A DNA stretch of 62,174 bases from IMG/VR virus record IMGVR_UViG_3300026512_000013, positions 1 through 62,174 of that record; one strand, given 5' to 3'. Shown piece after piece: positions 6,356-14,987 of the stretch. The notes beneath the pieces are model-generated. The model made no database searches, was not told the DNA's origin, and saw nothing but the letters and a program-made list of their open reading frames with translations. This stretch comes from a virus. The position numbers and the translations under genes were made by a program. Every line of letters starts with the position of its first letter. Position 1 is the first letter of the stretch.

Positions 6356-6634
6356 TAAGCAATTGTATATTATAGCAAAAAGGTTGGTACAAAACTATAA
6401 TATTTTATCGGTAATTAATTACATAAGATATTATTAAATATCATTAGAAATCAAGTATTATACACGCATATACACGCAAGTATAATATCTTATGTTATGA
6501 ATTTACACAGTATTAAATTGTAGTTGTGTATATACGCATTTATTAAATATTACTGTATTTCTAACATTTTTATGTTTAAGAAATACAGTAATAACAACAG
6601 TTTCTTCAAGTGTAAATTATAAATTTTAAGTAAA
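6356..6634 (-). other. Gene-less segment with nested inverted repeats
   Basis: Downstream of the HTH gene and upstream of the terminator at 6326, with no reading frame. It holds three inverted repeats: ACATAAGATATTAT/ATAATATCTTATGT (6421-6434 and 6482-6495), ATTACTGTATTTCT/AGAAATACAGTAAT (about 6549-6562 and 6579-6592), and AATTTACAC/GTGTAAATT (6505-6513 and 6610-6618). It also has two ATACACGCA words. It could be a structured 3' RNA or a separate regulatory RNA. Confidence 0.5.
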
Positions 6635-6901
6635 TTATATAAATTTTGTGTAGTCTGTAATATCACACACTATATCAGTTAAACTCATATCAAAATTTAT
6701 ACATATATCATTTAACTTTTTTAAATTTATTGAATAAATACCATTTTTATAATTATGATATGTTTGTTTACTCATGTTATTTAATTCATAAAATTCCTTT
6801 TGATACATACCTTTACCATTTCTAATTTTATCAATTTTTTTAAATATTTCTATTGTCTTAACACATATATTATTATTATTATTATTATTATTCATTTTCA
6901 T
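6635..6901 (-). CDS. XRE/Cro-type helix-turn-helix regulator, 88 aa
   Basis: The pattern YQKEFYELNNMSKQTYHNYK, then NLKKLNDICINFDMSLTDI, is a classic Cro/CI helix-turn-helix: recognition-helix S-x-x-T-x-x-x-Y, then the L-x-x-I-x-x-x-F segment. It probably represses early or lysis-lysogeny promoters. The N-terminus has eight Asn from an AAT trinucleotide run. ATG at 6901 is chosen (6895 is also possible); it overlaps the end of the gene at 6888. It is in one operon with 6888 and 7118. Confidence 0.7.
   Translation of the reverse strand: MKMNNNNNNNNICVKTIEIFKKIDKIRNGKGMYQKEFYELNNMSKQTYHNYKNGIYSINLKKLNDICINFDMSLTDIVCDITDYTKFI
6866..6892. repeat. AAT trinucleotide run (copy 1)
   Basis: Read as the Asn run at the start of the HTH protein. 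A second run lies at about 7086-7122, and both follow a duplicated GAAGTTGAT-AAATGAA ending. Confidence 0.8.
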
Positions 6902-7070
6902 CAACTTCTTTTAAATTTTCAATCCCATAATATTCAATAAAAATAAGTAGTATTTCTAAATAGTTTTTATTTTTATAAAAATTTAATATCTCTTGAATAG
7001 TGTTAAATCCATTTTCTTTTATATTTTCAATATCTACATTAATACAATCTAATAACATTTTATTATTCAT
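6888..7070 (-). CDS. Hypothetical protein, 60 aa
   Basis: Small acidic helical protein, unrecognised, ending LKEVDENE. The ending matches the one of the upstream gene at 7118 (KEVDRNE) at DNA level, a small duplication. GGAAGG precedes ATG. It overlaps the HTH gene, which suggests translational coupling. Confidence 0.6.
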   Translation of the reverse strand: MNNKMLLDCINVDIENIKENGFNTIQEILNFYKNKNYLEILLIFIEYYGIENLKEVDENE

Positions 7071-7085
7071 TTTAATACCTTCCTT

Positions 7086-7366
<281 letters not shown>

Positions 7367-7422
7367 TTTAATACCTTCCTTTATATTGTTTAATAATTTC
7401 TCTTATGTATTTCCTTAACTTT

Positions 7423-7451
7423 ATTATATCACTGTATAATATTAAAGTTAA
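7423..7451 (-). promoter_or_regulatory. Early promoter with inverted repeat (7118-6888-6635 operon)
   Basis: TTAACT (7446-7451), 17-base spacer, TATAAT (7423-7428). The arms CCTTAACTTT and AAAGTTAAGG mirror each other. The leader carries ATACATAAGAG. Confidence 0.75.
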
Positions 7452-7497
7452 GGAATATTTATTATTTTATTCTATTACTTATTTTATGTTGTTTATT

Positions 7498-7980
7498 CTA
7501 TTGTTCACACAATAAACCAAAATCAGTCAACCAACTTCCACCATCCATTAATATATCTCTTCCAAAACTCTTATAATTAAAATATCTTTCAGTAGTTTCA
7601 CATAATTCTAAAAATTCTGCATAATATTCACCAACATCATACTCATCATCAATATCATATAATAAATAATAATTTCCAATATTTACCAACTCTTCAGAAC
7701 CATGTATTTCAATTATTGCTTTTACTAAATTTTCATCATCATCACATAATTCATAAATATCAAATAATTCATCAACATTATCATATTCATTAATTTCTAA
7801 ATTTAAATCATTTTCATAATCATGAATAGCAAACTCTTCATTACCATTTTTATTTAACATATTTTGAATTTCCTCTTCAACTTCTGAACTATCTGAGTAA
7901 TTATTAAAATCTAACCATTTCCCTACTAAATTCCCATTGTTATATTCTGCTAAATCTGCTACATAAATTTTAAAGTTCAT
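7498..7980 (-). CDS. ardA: Antirestriction protein ArdA, 160 aa
   Basis: ArdA proteins mimic bent DNA and block type I restriction-modification enzymes when an element enters a new cell. The sequence shows the family layout: IYVADLAEYNNGNLVGKWLD at the N-terminus, then EEFAIHDYEND, GNYYLLYDIDDEYDVGEYYA, and RYFNYKSFGRDI near the end, with a very high Asp/Glu content. Length is typical (about 165). It has its own early promoter at 8038-8066 and the AAAAGGATGG binding site. It supports reading the surrounding small genes as early entry genes. Confidence 0.92.
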   Translation of the reverse strand: MNFKIYVADLAEYNNGNLVGKWLDFNNYSDSSEVEEEIQNMLNKNGNEEFAIHDYENDLNLEINEYDNVDELFDIYELCDDDENLVKAIIEIHGSEELVNIGNYYLLYDIDDEYDVGEYYAEFLELCETTERYFNYKSFGRDILMDGGSWLTDFGLLCEQ

Positions 7981-8037
7981 TCTAATACCATCCTTTTAAT
8001 TTTAATTTAATTTCCCTTATGTTTCTTCCTTGACTTA

Positions 8038-8066
8038 ATTATACTATAGTATATTAATCAAGTCAA
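8038..8066 (-). promoter_or_regulatory. Early promoter with mirrored -35 (ardA)
   Basis: TTGACT (8061-8066), 17-base spacer, TATAAT (8038-8043). The word AAGTCAAGGA recurs just after the -10, as in the other members of the family. Confidence 0.8.
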
Positions 8067-8091
8067 GGATTATTTATTTTATTTTATAAAT

Positions 8092-8472
8092 TTATTTCCT
8101 TAATAATATTTTATAATCTTTTAATCCTATATCATATTTTATAGAATCTTTATCATCACTTTTTAATAAGCGTGTTATACGTTCAATTTTACAAAATAAT
8201 TCATGATATAATTGTTCTAACATTTCTTCATAATTTTCATTTCCAATATTTGAGTGAACACAAATTTCTTGTTTTTCACCATTTAAATAATAATATGAAA
8301 TACCATTTTTTTCTACTGTTAATTTATTTTTAATAAAAACTCTACTTAAAAAACTAATATATGTATTTTTCATATTATAATTTTTAAAGTCTGAGTTTTT
8401 ATTTATTCTTTTGTTACTATATCTAAAATATTCTTCTACCATTGATTTGTCTAATACTAATTTATTTTTCAT
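8092..8472 (-). CDS. Hypothetical protein, 126 aa
   Basis: Unrecognised basic protein with no membrane segment or metal motif. Features include YFRYSNKRINKNSDFKNYN near the N-terminus and a helical C-terminal half. It has its own early promoter (8550-8578) and the family leader. Confidence 0.65.
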   Translation of the reverse strand: MKNKLVLDKSMVEEYFRYSNKRINKNSDFKNYNMKNTYISFLSRVFIKNKLTVEKNGISYYYLNGEKQEICVHSNIGNENYEEMLEQLYHELFCKIERITRLLKSDDKDSIKYDIGLKDYKILLRK

Positions 8473-8549
8473 TTTATACCACCTTTAATTTTAATTTAAT
8501 AATCAACTATTGATTATTATTTATTTATCTTATGTATTTCCTTGACTTA

Positions 8550-8578
8550 ATTATACTACAAGTAATATATTAAGTCAA
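8550..8578 (-). promoter_or_regulatory. Early promoter with mirrored -35 (gene 8092)
   Basis: TTGACT (8573-8578), 17-base spacer, TATAAT (8550-8555), with the same mirrored CTTGACTTAA/TTAAGTCAAG arms as at 4979. Confidence 0.8.
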
Positions 8579-8595
8579 GAAATTTTTACTTTATT

Positions 8596-9015
8596 TTATA
8601 AATATTTTATGTTATTTTCATATCTTAATTTTTCAACTGGTTCATACATAAAGCTTAATAATCTACAATATAACCATCCATGATTGATATATAAATTAGT
8701 TTTAAATATTTCTGTATAATCACCTTTAAAATAACATTTAAACAATAATTCAATATCTTTTCTATTTATAATATTTGTGTGTTTTATAAATCTATTATCA
8801 ACTACAATTTTTTTATACATTTTATTTATAGCTTTTCTATCTATAATAGAATTAATAAATTGTTTATCATTTAATTTTTTAAATTTTATTATTTCTAAAT
8901 CTGAAAAATATAATGGATAATCACCTTTTATTTTAATTTTGAATTGTTCAAATTTCATATCGGTAAAATAATTTTTTACTTCTTTACTAATAGTAATTTT
9001 AACTTCATATAACAT
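8596..9015 (-). CDS. Hypothetical protein, 139 aa
   Basis: Unrecognised; mixed alpha/beta, basic, no cysteine cluster. It is the second gene of a pair with 9041 (26-base gap) under the promoter at 9407. AAAAGGATGG precedes ATG. Confidence 0.6.
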   Translation of the reverse strand: MLYEVKITISKEVKNYFTDMKFEQFKIKIKGDYPLYFSDLEIIKFKKLNDKQFINSIIDRKAINKMYKKIVVDNRFIKHTNIINRKDIELLFKCYFKGDYTEIFKTNLYINHGWLYCRLLSFMYEPVEKLRYENNIKYL

Positions 9016-9040
9016 ATTAACACCATCCTTTTAATTTAAT

Positions 9041-9358
9041 TTATTTTGAATAATTATTTAATAAATTTTCAACTCTAATTATATTCGCTTGAATATTTGT
9101 TAATATAAAATCATATTCAAATTTATTCACTTTTGCAATTTCTCTTTCATACCCTTTTACGGTTTTAGTATCATTTGCTTTTGTTAATATTGTAAATAAA
9201 TTTTTAACACCTTTTGAAAAATAAATACTTATATCATTTCTTTCTTCTTCATTAATTATTTTTTTTTCTAATAACTCAGACAATTTCATTTCTAAATTAG
9301 ATACTTTTTCACTTTTTAAAATTGTTAATGTTTTTTCTACCATTTGATTTTTAGTCAT
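9041..9358 (-). CDS. Helical hypothetical protein, 105 aa
   Basis: Predicted all-helical, with leucine-spaced segments (MKLSELLEKKIINEEERNDI). No known family. First gene after the promoter at 9407-9434. Confidence 0.6.
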   Translation of the reverse strand: MTKNQMVEKTLTILKSEKVSNLEMKLSELLEKKIINEEERNDISIYFSKGVKNLFTILTKANDTKTVKGYEREIAKVNKFEYDFILTNIQANIIRVENLLNNYSK

Positions 9359-9406
9359 TTTAATTACTTCCTTTCAATAGTTTATGTATTCCCTTTGATT
9401 AATTAC

Positions 9407-9434
9407 AGTATATCACATTGATATTATAAGTCAA
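9407..9434 (-). promoter_or_regulatory. Early promoter (9041-8596 pair)
   Basis: TTGACT (9429-9434), 16-base spacer, TATACT (9407-9412). It marks the right edge of the early-gene block. Confidence 0.7.
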
Positions 9435-9597
9435 GTTTTTTAATATTTATTTTTAGTTTATTCTCATTAATTTTTTCTCTTCCTTTATATAAGATAATTA
9501 TAACGCTATTTTTACATTAATTATATACTATATAAGGAAGAGAAAAATTATTTTGATTTCATTACCAACTATCAACTGAAAATAATTAAAATAATGT

Positions 9598-9626
9598 TTG
9601 CAATTTAATTAAACTTATGATATACT
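9598..9626 (+). promoter_or_regulatory. Candidate plus-strand promoter for the region B RNA
   Basis: TTGCAA, 17-base spacer, TATACT (9621-9626). A transcript would run about 420 nt to the terminator at 10018-10051 and contains no reading frame of note. Confidence 0.5.
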
Positions 9627-9672
9627 GTATTTAAGTTAAAGAAGTAAAGAAAAGAAATAGAGAAGTAAAGAA

Positions 9673-9702
9673 ATTAAAATTAAAATTAAAATTAAAATTA
9701 AA
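9673..9702. repeat. Five tandem ATTAAA repeats
   Basis: Perfect 6-bp tandem repeat in non-coding DNA, within the possible plus-strand transcript. Confidence 0.8.
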
Positions 9703-9840
9703 TAAAAAAATAAGTTAAAAAATGATACTAATATAATTTAGTTGGAAAAATTCCACCTCGATAACCACTATCAACGCAAACAATATGGGGAGTATATTTT
9801 TTTGGACTTATCGAACATAGTTTATTAATTTTAAAAAAGA

Positions 9841-9888
9841 GAACAATTGTTCGGAAAACTTCTGTTCTATATTATCGAACACTTGTTT
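9841..9888. promoter_or_regulatory. Two LexA-like boxes
   Basis: GAACAATTGTTC (9841-9852) is a perfect palindrome, and GAACACTTGTTT (9877-9888) is a near match. Both resemble GAAC-RNRY-GTTC with one or two deviations. Confidence 0.45.
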
Positions 9889-9939
9889 TGTATTATAAAA
9901 ATTACGAATGTAAAATTAAGATTACAAATGAGAAAAAAG

Positions 9940-10051
9940 TTACTGAAACGAATTTTCAAATGTCCCGCTGAGCTATGACAATCTGGCGACACTGTCTTGC
10001 CGACATAGATTTACATTAAACTATTATAATTAAATTATAATAGTTTTTTTA
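9940..10051 (+). ncRNA. Candidate structured RNA, copy B, with terminator
   Basis: ACGAATTTTCAAATGTCCCGC at 9949-9969 repeats 3222-3242 with two changes. It is followed by GC-richer, hairpin-prone sequence (CTGGCGACACTGTCTTGCCG) and a terminator. No reading frame. The order LexA-like box, AT-rich stretch, conserved word, plus-strand terminator is the same in both copies. Confidence 0.45.
10018..10051 (+). terminator. Plus-strand intrinsic terminator
   Basis: AAACTATTATAAT/ATTATAATAGTTT stem with TTTTTTT. It is one of the few strong plus-strand terminators and supports a real plus-strand transcript here. Confidence 0.75.
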
Positions 10052-10086
10052 TTGTCTACAATTAATAACATATAGTATTTTATAAT

Positions 10087-10115
10087 AAAAAAAAGAGTGA
10101 TTATTAATCACTCTT
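10087..10115 (-). terminator. Intrinsic terminator of the 12232-10145 operon
   Basis: GAGTGATTATTAATCACTC hairpin with an eight-A run that becomes U on the minus-strand transcript. Confidence 0.8.
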
Positions 10116-10144
10116 AATTTATTTACTTTATTATATTTTATTAT

Positions 10145-10528
10145 TTATCTACTTATTGTAAAGCTATCTTTTAATGTTAAATCATCATAATATATATTTA
10201 CTAATATTTTTGTTGAAGTTAAATTAATAACTGATACATCTCCATTAATATAACAGAAATACTCGTCTGTTTTCTTTCCATTCATAAATCCTGTAACCTT
10301 ATAACCATAGTTCTCAATTTTATTTTCAATAGTCCTATTTAAACTTATAGTTTGTGTTGATGTCGATGTATTAGATGATACATTATTTCTATTGTCATTA
10401 TCGCTACTTAGATGTGCTATTAATAGTGAGAATAATAATAATATTATCACTATAGCAAGAGTTATACTCCCATCACTTTCTATTCTTTTATTATTATTAT
10501 TGTTAATAGTATTAATATTATTTTCCAT
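10145..10528 (-). CDS. Membrane-anchored hypothetical protein, 127 aa
   Basis: A short Asn-rich N-terminus is followed by one hydrophobic segment (LAIVIILLLFSLLIAHL, about residues 24-40) and an outer beta-rich domain of about 75 residues. This type-II topology with a small beta-sandwich resembles FxLYD-like cell-envelope domains, but the match is only by pattern. It is last in an operon with a lytic transglycosylase and other membrane proteins, so an envelope role is likely. Confidence 0.65.
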   Translation of the reverse strand: MENNINTINNNNNKRIESDGSITLAIVIILLLFSLLIAHLSSDNDNRNNVSSNTSTSTQTISLNRTIENKIENYGYKVTGFMNGKKTDEYFCYINGDVSVINLTSTKILVNIYYDDLTLKDSFTISR

Positions 10529-10563
10529 ATATTCATCTCCTTATTTATTCTTATAATTTAATA

Positions 10564-10869
10564 TTACTCTTTATCCTCATCTGGAAATCTAACTTCAGTA
10601 AATGGTATATCCAATGCCTCATTGTTCTCATCAATCAATCTTAATTCTTCCATTTTATTATCAATAAATTCTTTAGCTAATTCCATAGTTTTAAATTTCC
10701 CTAATATCATAGTTTTGTTAGTGCCACCAAATATTTGACCCATAAAATTAATTCCATTATTTATCAATACCTTGAAACATTTGTTATTTTTACGCTCAAT
10801 CCAAATATTTACACCATACCCCCGCTTAATATATTGTTCATAGTCATTGTTGATTTTTGTATTATTCAT
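10564..10869 (-). CDS. Hypothetical protein, 101 aa
   Basis: Unrecognised soluble protein. The segment ILGKFKTMELAKEFIDNKME is the L-G-x-F/Y-K-T-x-E-x-A pattern found in several small phage proteins, including the one at 17889 (VLGNYKTVERAIEVM). C-terminus acidic. It lies in the membrane and cell-wall operon. Confidence 0.6.
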   Translation of the reverse strand: MNNTKINNDYEQYIKRGYGVNIWIERKNNKCFKVLINNGINFMGQIFGGTNKTMILGKFKTMELAKEFIDNKMEELRLIDENNEALDIPFTEVRFPDEDKE

Positions 10870-10883
10870 ATTATTCTCCTTTT

Positions 10884-11249
10884 CTATTTAACCATTTCTA
10901 ATAGTTTCTGTATTGTCCAAAATTGAGGACTTATTAAATATGGGATTATTTCAACTAAGCTAAGTATGATAGATATTACTATTGGATAAAACCAAGTTTT
11001 CTTTATTAATTGTTTAAATTCTCCTTCTTCTCCGTTGTATTCATAATGAAATATATAAGTTCCCATCATTGTAAATACATAAAGTAAATAAAACAGAAAT
11101 ATGCTAAATGGGATTTCTGTTAATAATTCTTTTGCTATTAAATATCTTCCTATCTCAGGTAAACTTTCCATGAAATTTGCTTTTAAAAATTCAATCCCTA
11201 TTCCTAATTGACTACTAATTTGCAACAATAATTCGTTTAAACCTTCCAT
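10884..11249 (-). CDS. Two-helix membrane protein, 121 aa
   Basis: Two hydrophobic segments at about 45-66 (PFSIFLFYLLYVFTMMGTYI) and 85-103, separated by an acidic loop. It shares one base with the start of the transglycosylase gene (stop/start overlap), so the two are probably co-translated. It could be a holin-like or entry-channel protein; no family recognised. Confidence 0.6.
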   Translation of the reverse strand: MEGLNELLLQISSQLGIGIEFLKANFMESLPEIGRYLIAKELLTEIPFSIFLFYLLYVFTMMGTYIFHYEYNGEEGEFKQLIKKTWFYPIVISIILSLVEIIPYLISPQFWTIQKLLEMVK

Positions 11250-12004
11250 TATTCCATCTCCTTTAAATTTTTAATTTCTCCTAATTTTGCTAACACTATT
11301 GTAACATAAGGTGCATCATAAGTCAAATGTTTATTATAATAATTTTTACTTCCATTATTCCCCATATTATATCTCAGTAGACTCTCTTTAATATTATTAG
11401 TTTGAATTGTGCTAAAATAATATACTCCTGCCATTACATTATCATAATAATCTAAATAGTCTAACTCTCTCCCAAAATGTTTATTAAGTGTTGAATGATT
11501 ACATGAATTTACCTGAAATAAACCTTTGTCTACAGTCCCATTGCTATTATGATTAATAGCTTTAGGATTATAATTACTTTCTAACTCTATTAAAGCTAAC
11601 ATGAGTTTATAGTCTACATTATATATATCACATTGTAAATACAAATACTGTTGTTGTTCCATATTAAGTGGTATATTAGGCATATAGAACGTTTTTAATA
11701 GTTCAGAGTGTAAATTGTCAATAGACTCTTTAAGTACGCTAATTTCATTGTCTAAGATAGCTGTGAGTGTATCTACATCATCTTGAGCTATTGACAATTC
11801 ATCTTCATAATAATTTTCTATAATCTTTTGATTATTATATAGTAATGTAATCTCTTTGTGTAAGTCTATTGTTTTTCTAATTTGTGTTCCTATAAATAAT
11901 ATACTTACTAATAATAATAGAGATAATATAAATATAACTCCATTTTTAGTATTAACTTTGTTTCTTTCTGTATAATATAGTCTCTCGAATAATGTTGATT
12001 TCAT
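11249..12004 (-). CDS. Membrane-anchored lytic transglycosylase, 251 aa
   Basis: A transmembrane segment at about 22-42 is followed by a helical linker and an SLT-type domain (about 118-245). ALIELESNYNPKAINHNSNG contains the catalytic Glu of the E-S-x-x-N/P motif. It is followed by KGLFQVN (the G-L-x-Q motif) and later AGVYYF and LLRYNMG. Such enzymes cut glycan strands with formation of 1,6-anhydro-muramic acid. Membrane tethering and distance from the endolysin suggest DNA entry, conjugation-like transfer or virion penetration rather than final lysis. Confidence 0.82.
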   Translation of the reverse strand: MKSTLFERLYYTERNKVNTKNGVIFILSLLLLVSILFIGTQIRKTIDLHKEITLLYNNQKIIENYYEDELSIAQDDVDTLTAILDNEISVLKESIDNLHSELLKTFYMPNIPLNMEQQQYLYLQCDIYNVDYKLMLALIELESNYNPKAINHNSNGTVDKGLFQVNSCNHSTLNKHFGRELDYLDYYDNVMAGVYYFSTIQTNNIKESLLRYNMGNNGSKNYYNKHLTYDAPYVTIVLAKLGEIKNLKEME

Positions 12005-12022
12005 TTTATATTCTCCTTTGTA

Positions 12023-12232
12023 TTAATCATCTAATGATATTAATATTCTATAATTTCCTGTTTTGCTATTTTCACGTCTTTTAATATAAGCTGGTCTCTT
12101 ATAAAATCTAATAGTACTCTCAGCCACTTTTAATTGATTGGCTATCTCTTTAATAGTGCCCATACTTAATACCTCTTCACCTTTATATAAGGCATATTCT
12201 CGTGTCTCATGAATAGTTTTTCTCTTAGTCAT
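12023..12232 (-). CDS. Small DNA-binding-type protein, 69 aa
   Basis: Contains YALYKGEEVLSMGTIKEIAN followed by QLKVAESTIRFYKRPAYIKR, a helix-turn-helix-like pattern common in short phage proteins (G-T-I-x-E-I-A-x-x-L-x-V-x-x-x-T-I-x-F-Y). It is probably a regulator or nucleoid-binding protein. First gene of the operon that includes the transglycosylase. Confidence 0.65.
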   Translation of the reverse strand: MTKRKTIHETREYALYKGEEVLSMGTIKEIANQLKVAESTIRFYKRPAYIKRRENSKTGNYRILISLDD

Positions 12233-12261
12233 ATTATCTCTCCTCTCTTTAACTTAAATTT

Positions 12262-12290
12262 ATTATATCATAGCGTGACAAACTTGTCAA
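12262..12290 (-). promoter_or_regulatory. Sigma-A promoter of the 12232-10145 operon
   Basis: TTGACA (12285-12290), 17-base spacer, TATAAT (12262-12267). A TGACAA/TTGTCA palindrome overlaps the -35. Confidence 0.8.
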
Positions 12291-12323
12291 ATATTTATTA
12301 TTAAATATTATAATAGTTTATAA

Positions 12324-12356
12324 TAAAAAAGAGAGTAATAATTTCTTACTCTCTTT
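12324..12356 (-). terminator. Intrinsic terminator after the homing-endonuclease gene
   Basis: AAAGAGAGTAATAA/TTCTTACTCTCTTT stem with a six-A run on the plus strand. Confidence 0.75.
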
Positions 12357-12406
12357 AAACTTTCAATATTATTTAAGACTATTTTGTAGTTGAGCCTATA
12401 CCCCCA

Positions 12407-13575
12407 TCAATCTGTAATTTCAACTTCATAATTATACATAGCTCTATATAATTTTTCTGGAATATCTTTTTTATAATAGTCTGCTACTTTTTTAATATAT
12501 TTTTCTTTATATTCTTTATAAGCATTAAAAGCTAATTTAGGAGTTGAATAATATCCTATAAATCTATGCCCCAATATATCAGTAGGTAAAGATAGAGTGT
12601 TATACTGAGTGACAAAAGATTTTTTTTCTTTATCATAAGTTACTCCTATTGGGAATTTACCTCTTGCATCTTTTCGTGTTACAAATAAATTATTTATGTT
12701 ACTAGGAACAATTATACAAGTTTCAGGGGAGTATAATTTATTTCCTTTTACTAAAATGTCTTTATCTAATGACATTTTTTTGCCTTCTATTTGATAATAA
12801 TTTTCATCATACCAATCTCCAAATACTTGAAAATTATGCCACTCTTCACAAACTGTGGTATTTTTATATGAAGGATTTTTTTCTTTAAATAATTGGTTAT
12901 ACCCTCTTTCTATCATTCCACTCCAAGTTCCATAACACTTTAAAATTTTCCCTCCTTTTCTTGATACATGCTTCCCTTGCCCTAAATACCCTACTCCATG
13001 AACAGAACGTTGATAAGGATTTTTAACTTGTTTTGATATAAAACTTGAATAAGATGTTTCAACAACACCTTTATGTTCATCTTGGAATTCTATAATAATT
13101 CTCGTTGAATTTATACATTTAATTATTTTCATAGGAACACCTTTATTAGAAATTACGATTTTACCAATTTTTGATTCAATTGATGATTTTATCGCTATTT
13201 TTCTTGTTGAAGGTTTATGTGGACTTTCTACATTTCCTTTTTTAAAGTTTTCATATGTTACTCTAACCATAGTGTTATAACCATCATAAATTTTTACTAA
13301 AATATTATGACAATTTTCATATTTAATAATTTCAATTTTACAACCTTGTTTTGACATTCCTGTTTTGCCAACTCTAATAGCAGAAGTAGGGTTGGCAACG
13401 CTTCCACTTTTAAATCGGTCATAACGTGTTTTAACTATAAATTTATTTTTATCTTGAAATTCTACTATTACTTTATTAGCTCCATATACTCGACAATTTT
13501 CATTATATCGCCTTGATTATTAGTCTCTACTTCTCCAGTTCTTTCTTCTTTCTTTTCCTTTAAATCAGCTCTCAT
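12407..13575 (-). pseudogene. HNH/AP2 homing-endonuclease-like gene broken by a frameshift
   Basis: The intact part (12407-13357, 316 aa) has repeated 50-aa modules (V-x-F-x-D, then Y-x-x-F-x-x-G-x-V-x-x-P), the HNH-like segment CYGTWSGMIERGYN, then EEWHNFQVFGDWYDENY, LDKDIL, YSPETC, and an AP2-like C-terminus (FPIGVTYDKEKKSFVTQYN, then LAFNAYKEYKEKYI). Upstream, another copy of the module (VIVEFQDKNKFIVKTRYDRF) continues open but has no start. A frame from ATG 13575 with AAGGAG encodes RTGEVETNNQGDIMKIVEY, the usual beginning of this family, and stops at 13468. One missing base at about 13482-13490 would join them into 389 aa. Confidence 0.75.
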
Positions 13576-13605
13576 ATATACTCCTTGCCTATATTATTTT
13601 ATTTA

Positions 13606-14076
13606 TTATTCACTTGTAGACCCAAATCCACCATTCCTATCTTCTTTTTCAATTTCGCCATCGTTATCACTAATTAAATATTTAGAAAATATCCCCTGTG
13701 CGATACACTCACCTTTTTTAATATGGATGGTTTTATTAGATGTATTCAGTAAACCTAATCCTATGTTAGCTTCATAATCGAAATCTATCACTCCAGTCCC
13801 ATTTTGTAATACCAACCCTTTCTTAATCGCCAATGAACTTCTAATATATATTTTTAATACTTCATCATCAAGCATATAAGTCTTAACGTCAGTAAATAAT
13901 AATATTTTACCTTGAGGTGGAATAGTAATTGCCACAGGAGTAGAGAAATCATATCCTGCTGAATATTTAGTTTTTCTAACAGGAAGTATAATTTTTTCCT
14001 CTGGATACTTTCTGTGTTTTTTACCTACTACTTTAAATCCTCTTTGTTTAACTTCTTTAGTCTTTGCTTTAGCCAT
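13606..14076 (-). CDS. dut: dUTPase, 156 aa
   Basis: Hydrolyses dUTP to dUMP and pyrophosphate, keeping uracil out of DNA and feeding thymidylate synthesis. All five trimeric dUTPase motifs are visible: AGYDF, RSSLAIKKG, GTGVIDFDYEANIG, GECIAQGIF and the C-terminal NGGFGST. The C-terminus stops three residues after motif 5, as is normal. It lies with guanylate-kinase-like and ThyX-like genes in a nucleotide-metabolism operon transcribed from 16525-16553. Confidence 0.93.
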   Translation of the reverse strand: MAKAKTKEVKQRGFKVVGKKHRKYPEEKIILPVRKTKYSAGYDFSTPVAITIPPQGKILLFTDVKTYMLDDEVLKIYIRSSLAIKKGLVLQNGTGVIDFDYEANIGLGLLNTSNKTIHIKKGECIAQGIFSKYLISDNDGEIEKEDRNGGFGSTSE

Positions 14077-14128
14077 AATTTAATTCTCCATTCTTATTAT
14101 ATTATATAATGATACTATATCATTATTA

Positions 14129-14389
14129 TTATACTAATTCATATACACTAATATATCCCATTATCATTTTAGCTTTTAATATAGTTGATGTTATTGGTTT
14201 TCCATATGACTCTTCAGGATATTTTTTTATAAGGAAATATTTATTATATTCTTTAGTCACTTTTGCTAAATAAAAGTGGACTGTTTCTCTATTGTCTATA
14301 ACAGTTTTTTCTTTAAATCTATATACCTTATTTAATTCAATTTTATTATGTTTAACACTATTCCCTATTTTATATTTTGTTTTTTTCAT
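14129..14389 (-). CDS. Hypothetical protein, 86 aa
   Basis: Small basic, beta-rich protein (LNKVYRFKEKTVIDNRETVH, then YLAKVTKEYNKYFLIKKYPE). The start overlaps the end of the guanylate-kinase-like gene by about 20 bases, indicating coupling. No known family. Confidence 0.6.
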   Translation of the reverse strand: MKKTKYKIGNSVKHNKIELNKVYRFKEKTVIDNRETVHFYLAKVTKEYNKYFLIKKYPEESYGKPITSTILKAKMIMGYISVYELV

Positions 14390-14987
14390 TATTCGCCCTC
14401 TCTAACATATCCTGTTTTAAATGATAAGCTTTCATTATTTTAAAAGTTTCTTCATGAATATCTACAGTTTGAGTATTTATTTCAATATCAAAAGAATATC
14501 CTTGGCTTAAATTATCATTATCTTCTCTTAGCATTTCTATTGACTTAATTAATTTAACATACTTATTATCAGTAATAACATCTACAGATACATTATTATC
14601 ATTTCTTTCTAACATTCTATAAATTTGCTCATTGAAATCACATGTTAATTTAACTATGAAATAATTATTTCTATTACTCTTACTTAATATTTGTTGAAGT
14701 CCTTTTCTCTCAACTACTAATACATTATTTTCCTCATTTAATAAATCTTTTTTAAGTATTCCATACCAAGAGCCATAATTATTAACACTCTCAATAAATT
14801 CCTCATTTATAGTTCTTTCTACAAATTCTACTTCATTTATAAAATGATAATCTACTCCATCTACTTCATCTAATCTTGGATTTCTTGTTGTATATGATAC
14901 TATTTTCTTAAAGCCATATATTCTTTTTAACTCATTTTCTAATACAGATTTTCCTGTGCATTTATTTCCTATTATTAATATATTCAT
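14370..14987 (-). CDS. Guanylate-kinase-like P-loop protein, 205 aa
   Basis: The N-terminus MNILIIGNKCTGKS is a P-loop. SYTTRNPRLDEVDGVDYHFI matches the guanylate kinase segment S-x-T-T-R-x-P-R-x-x-E-x-x-G-x-D-Y-x-F, and NYGSWYGI matches the later YGT-type motif. The likely role is phosphorylation of (d)GMP for phage DNA synthesis. The C-terminal half is more diverged than in cellular enzymes, so activity is probable but not certain. Confidence 0.8.
   Translation of the reverse strand: MNILIIGNKCTGKSVLENELKRIYGFKKIVSYTTRNPRLDEVDGVDYHFINEVEFVERTINEEFIESVNNYGSWYGILKKDLLNEENNVLVVERKGLQQILSKSNRNNYFIVKLTCDFNEQIYRMLERNDNNVSVDVITDNKYVKLIKSIEMLREDNDNLSQGYSFDIEINTQTVDIHEETFKIMKAYHLKQDMLERANNEKNKI

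Larger units (their letters stand above)
9359..10144. other. Gene-less region B between early and membrane-protein blocks
   Basis: 785 bp without a credible gene. It holds the early promoter at 9407; an imperfect inverted repeat TTTTCTCTTCCTT/AAGGAAGAGAAAA (about 9470-9492 and 9527-9549); a candidate plus-strand promoter at 9598; five ATTAAA repeats at 9673-9702; LexA-like boxes at 9841 and 9877; and a structured segment and terminator sharing sequence with region A at 3.0-3.3 kb. Confidence 0.6.
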
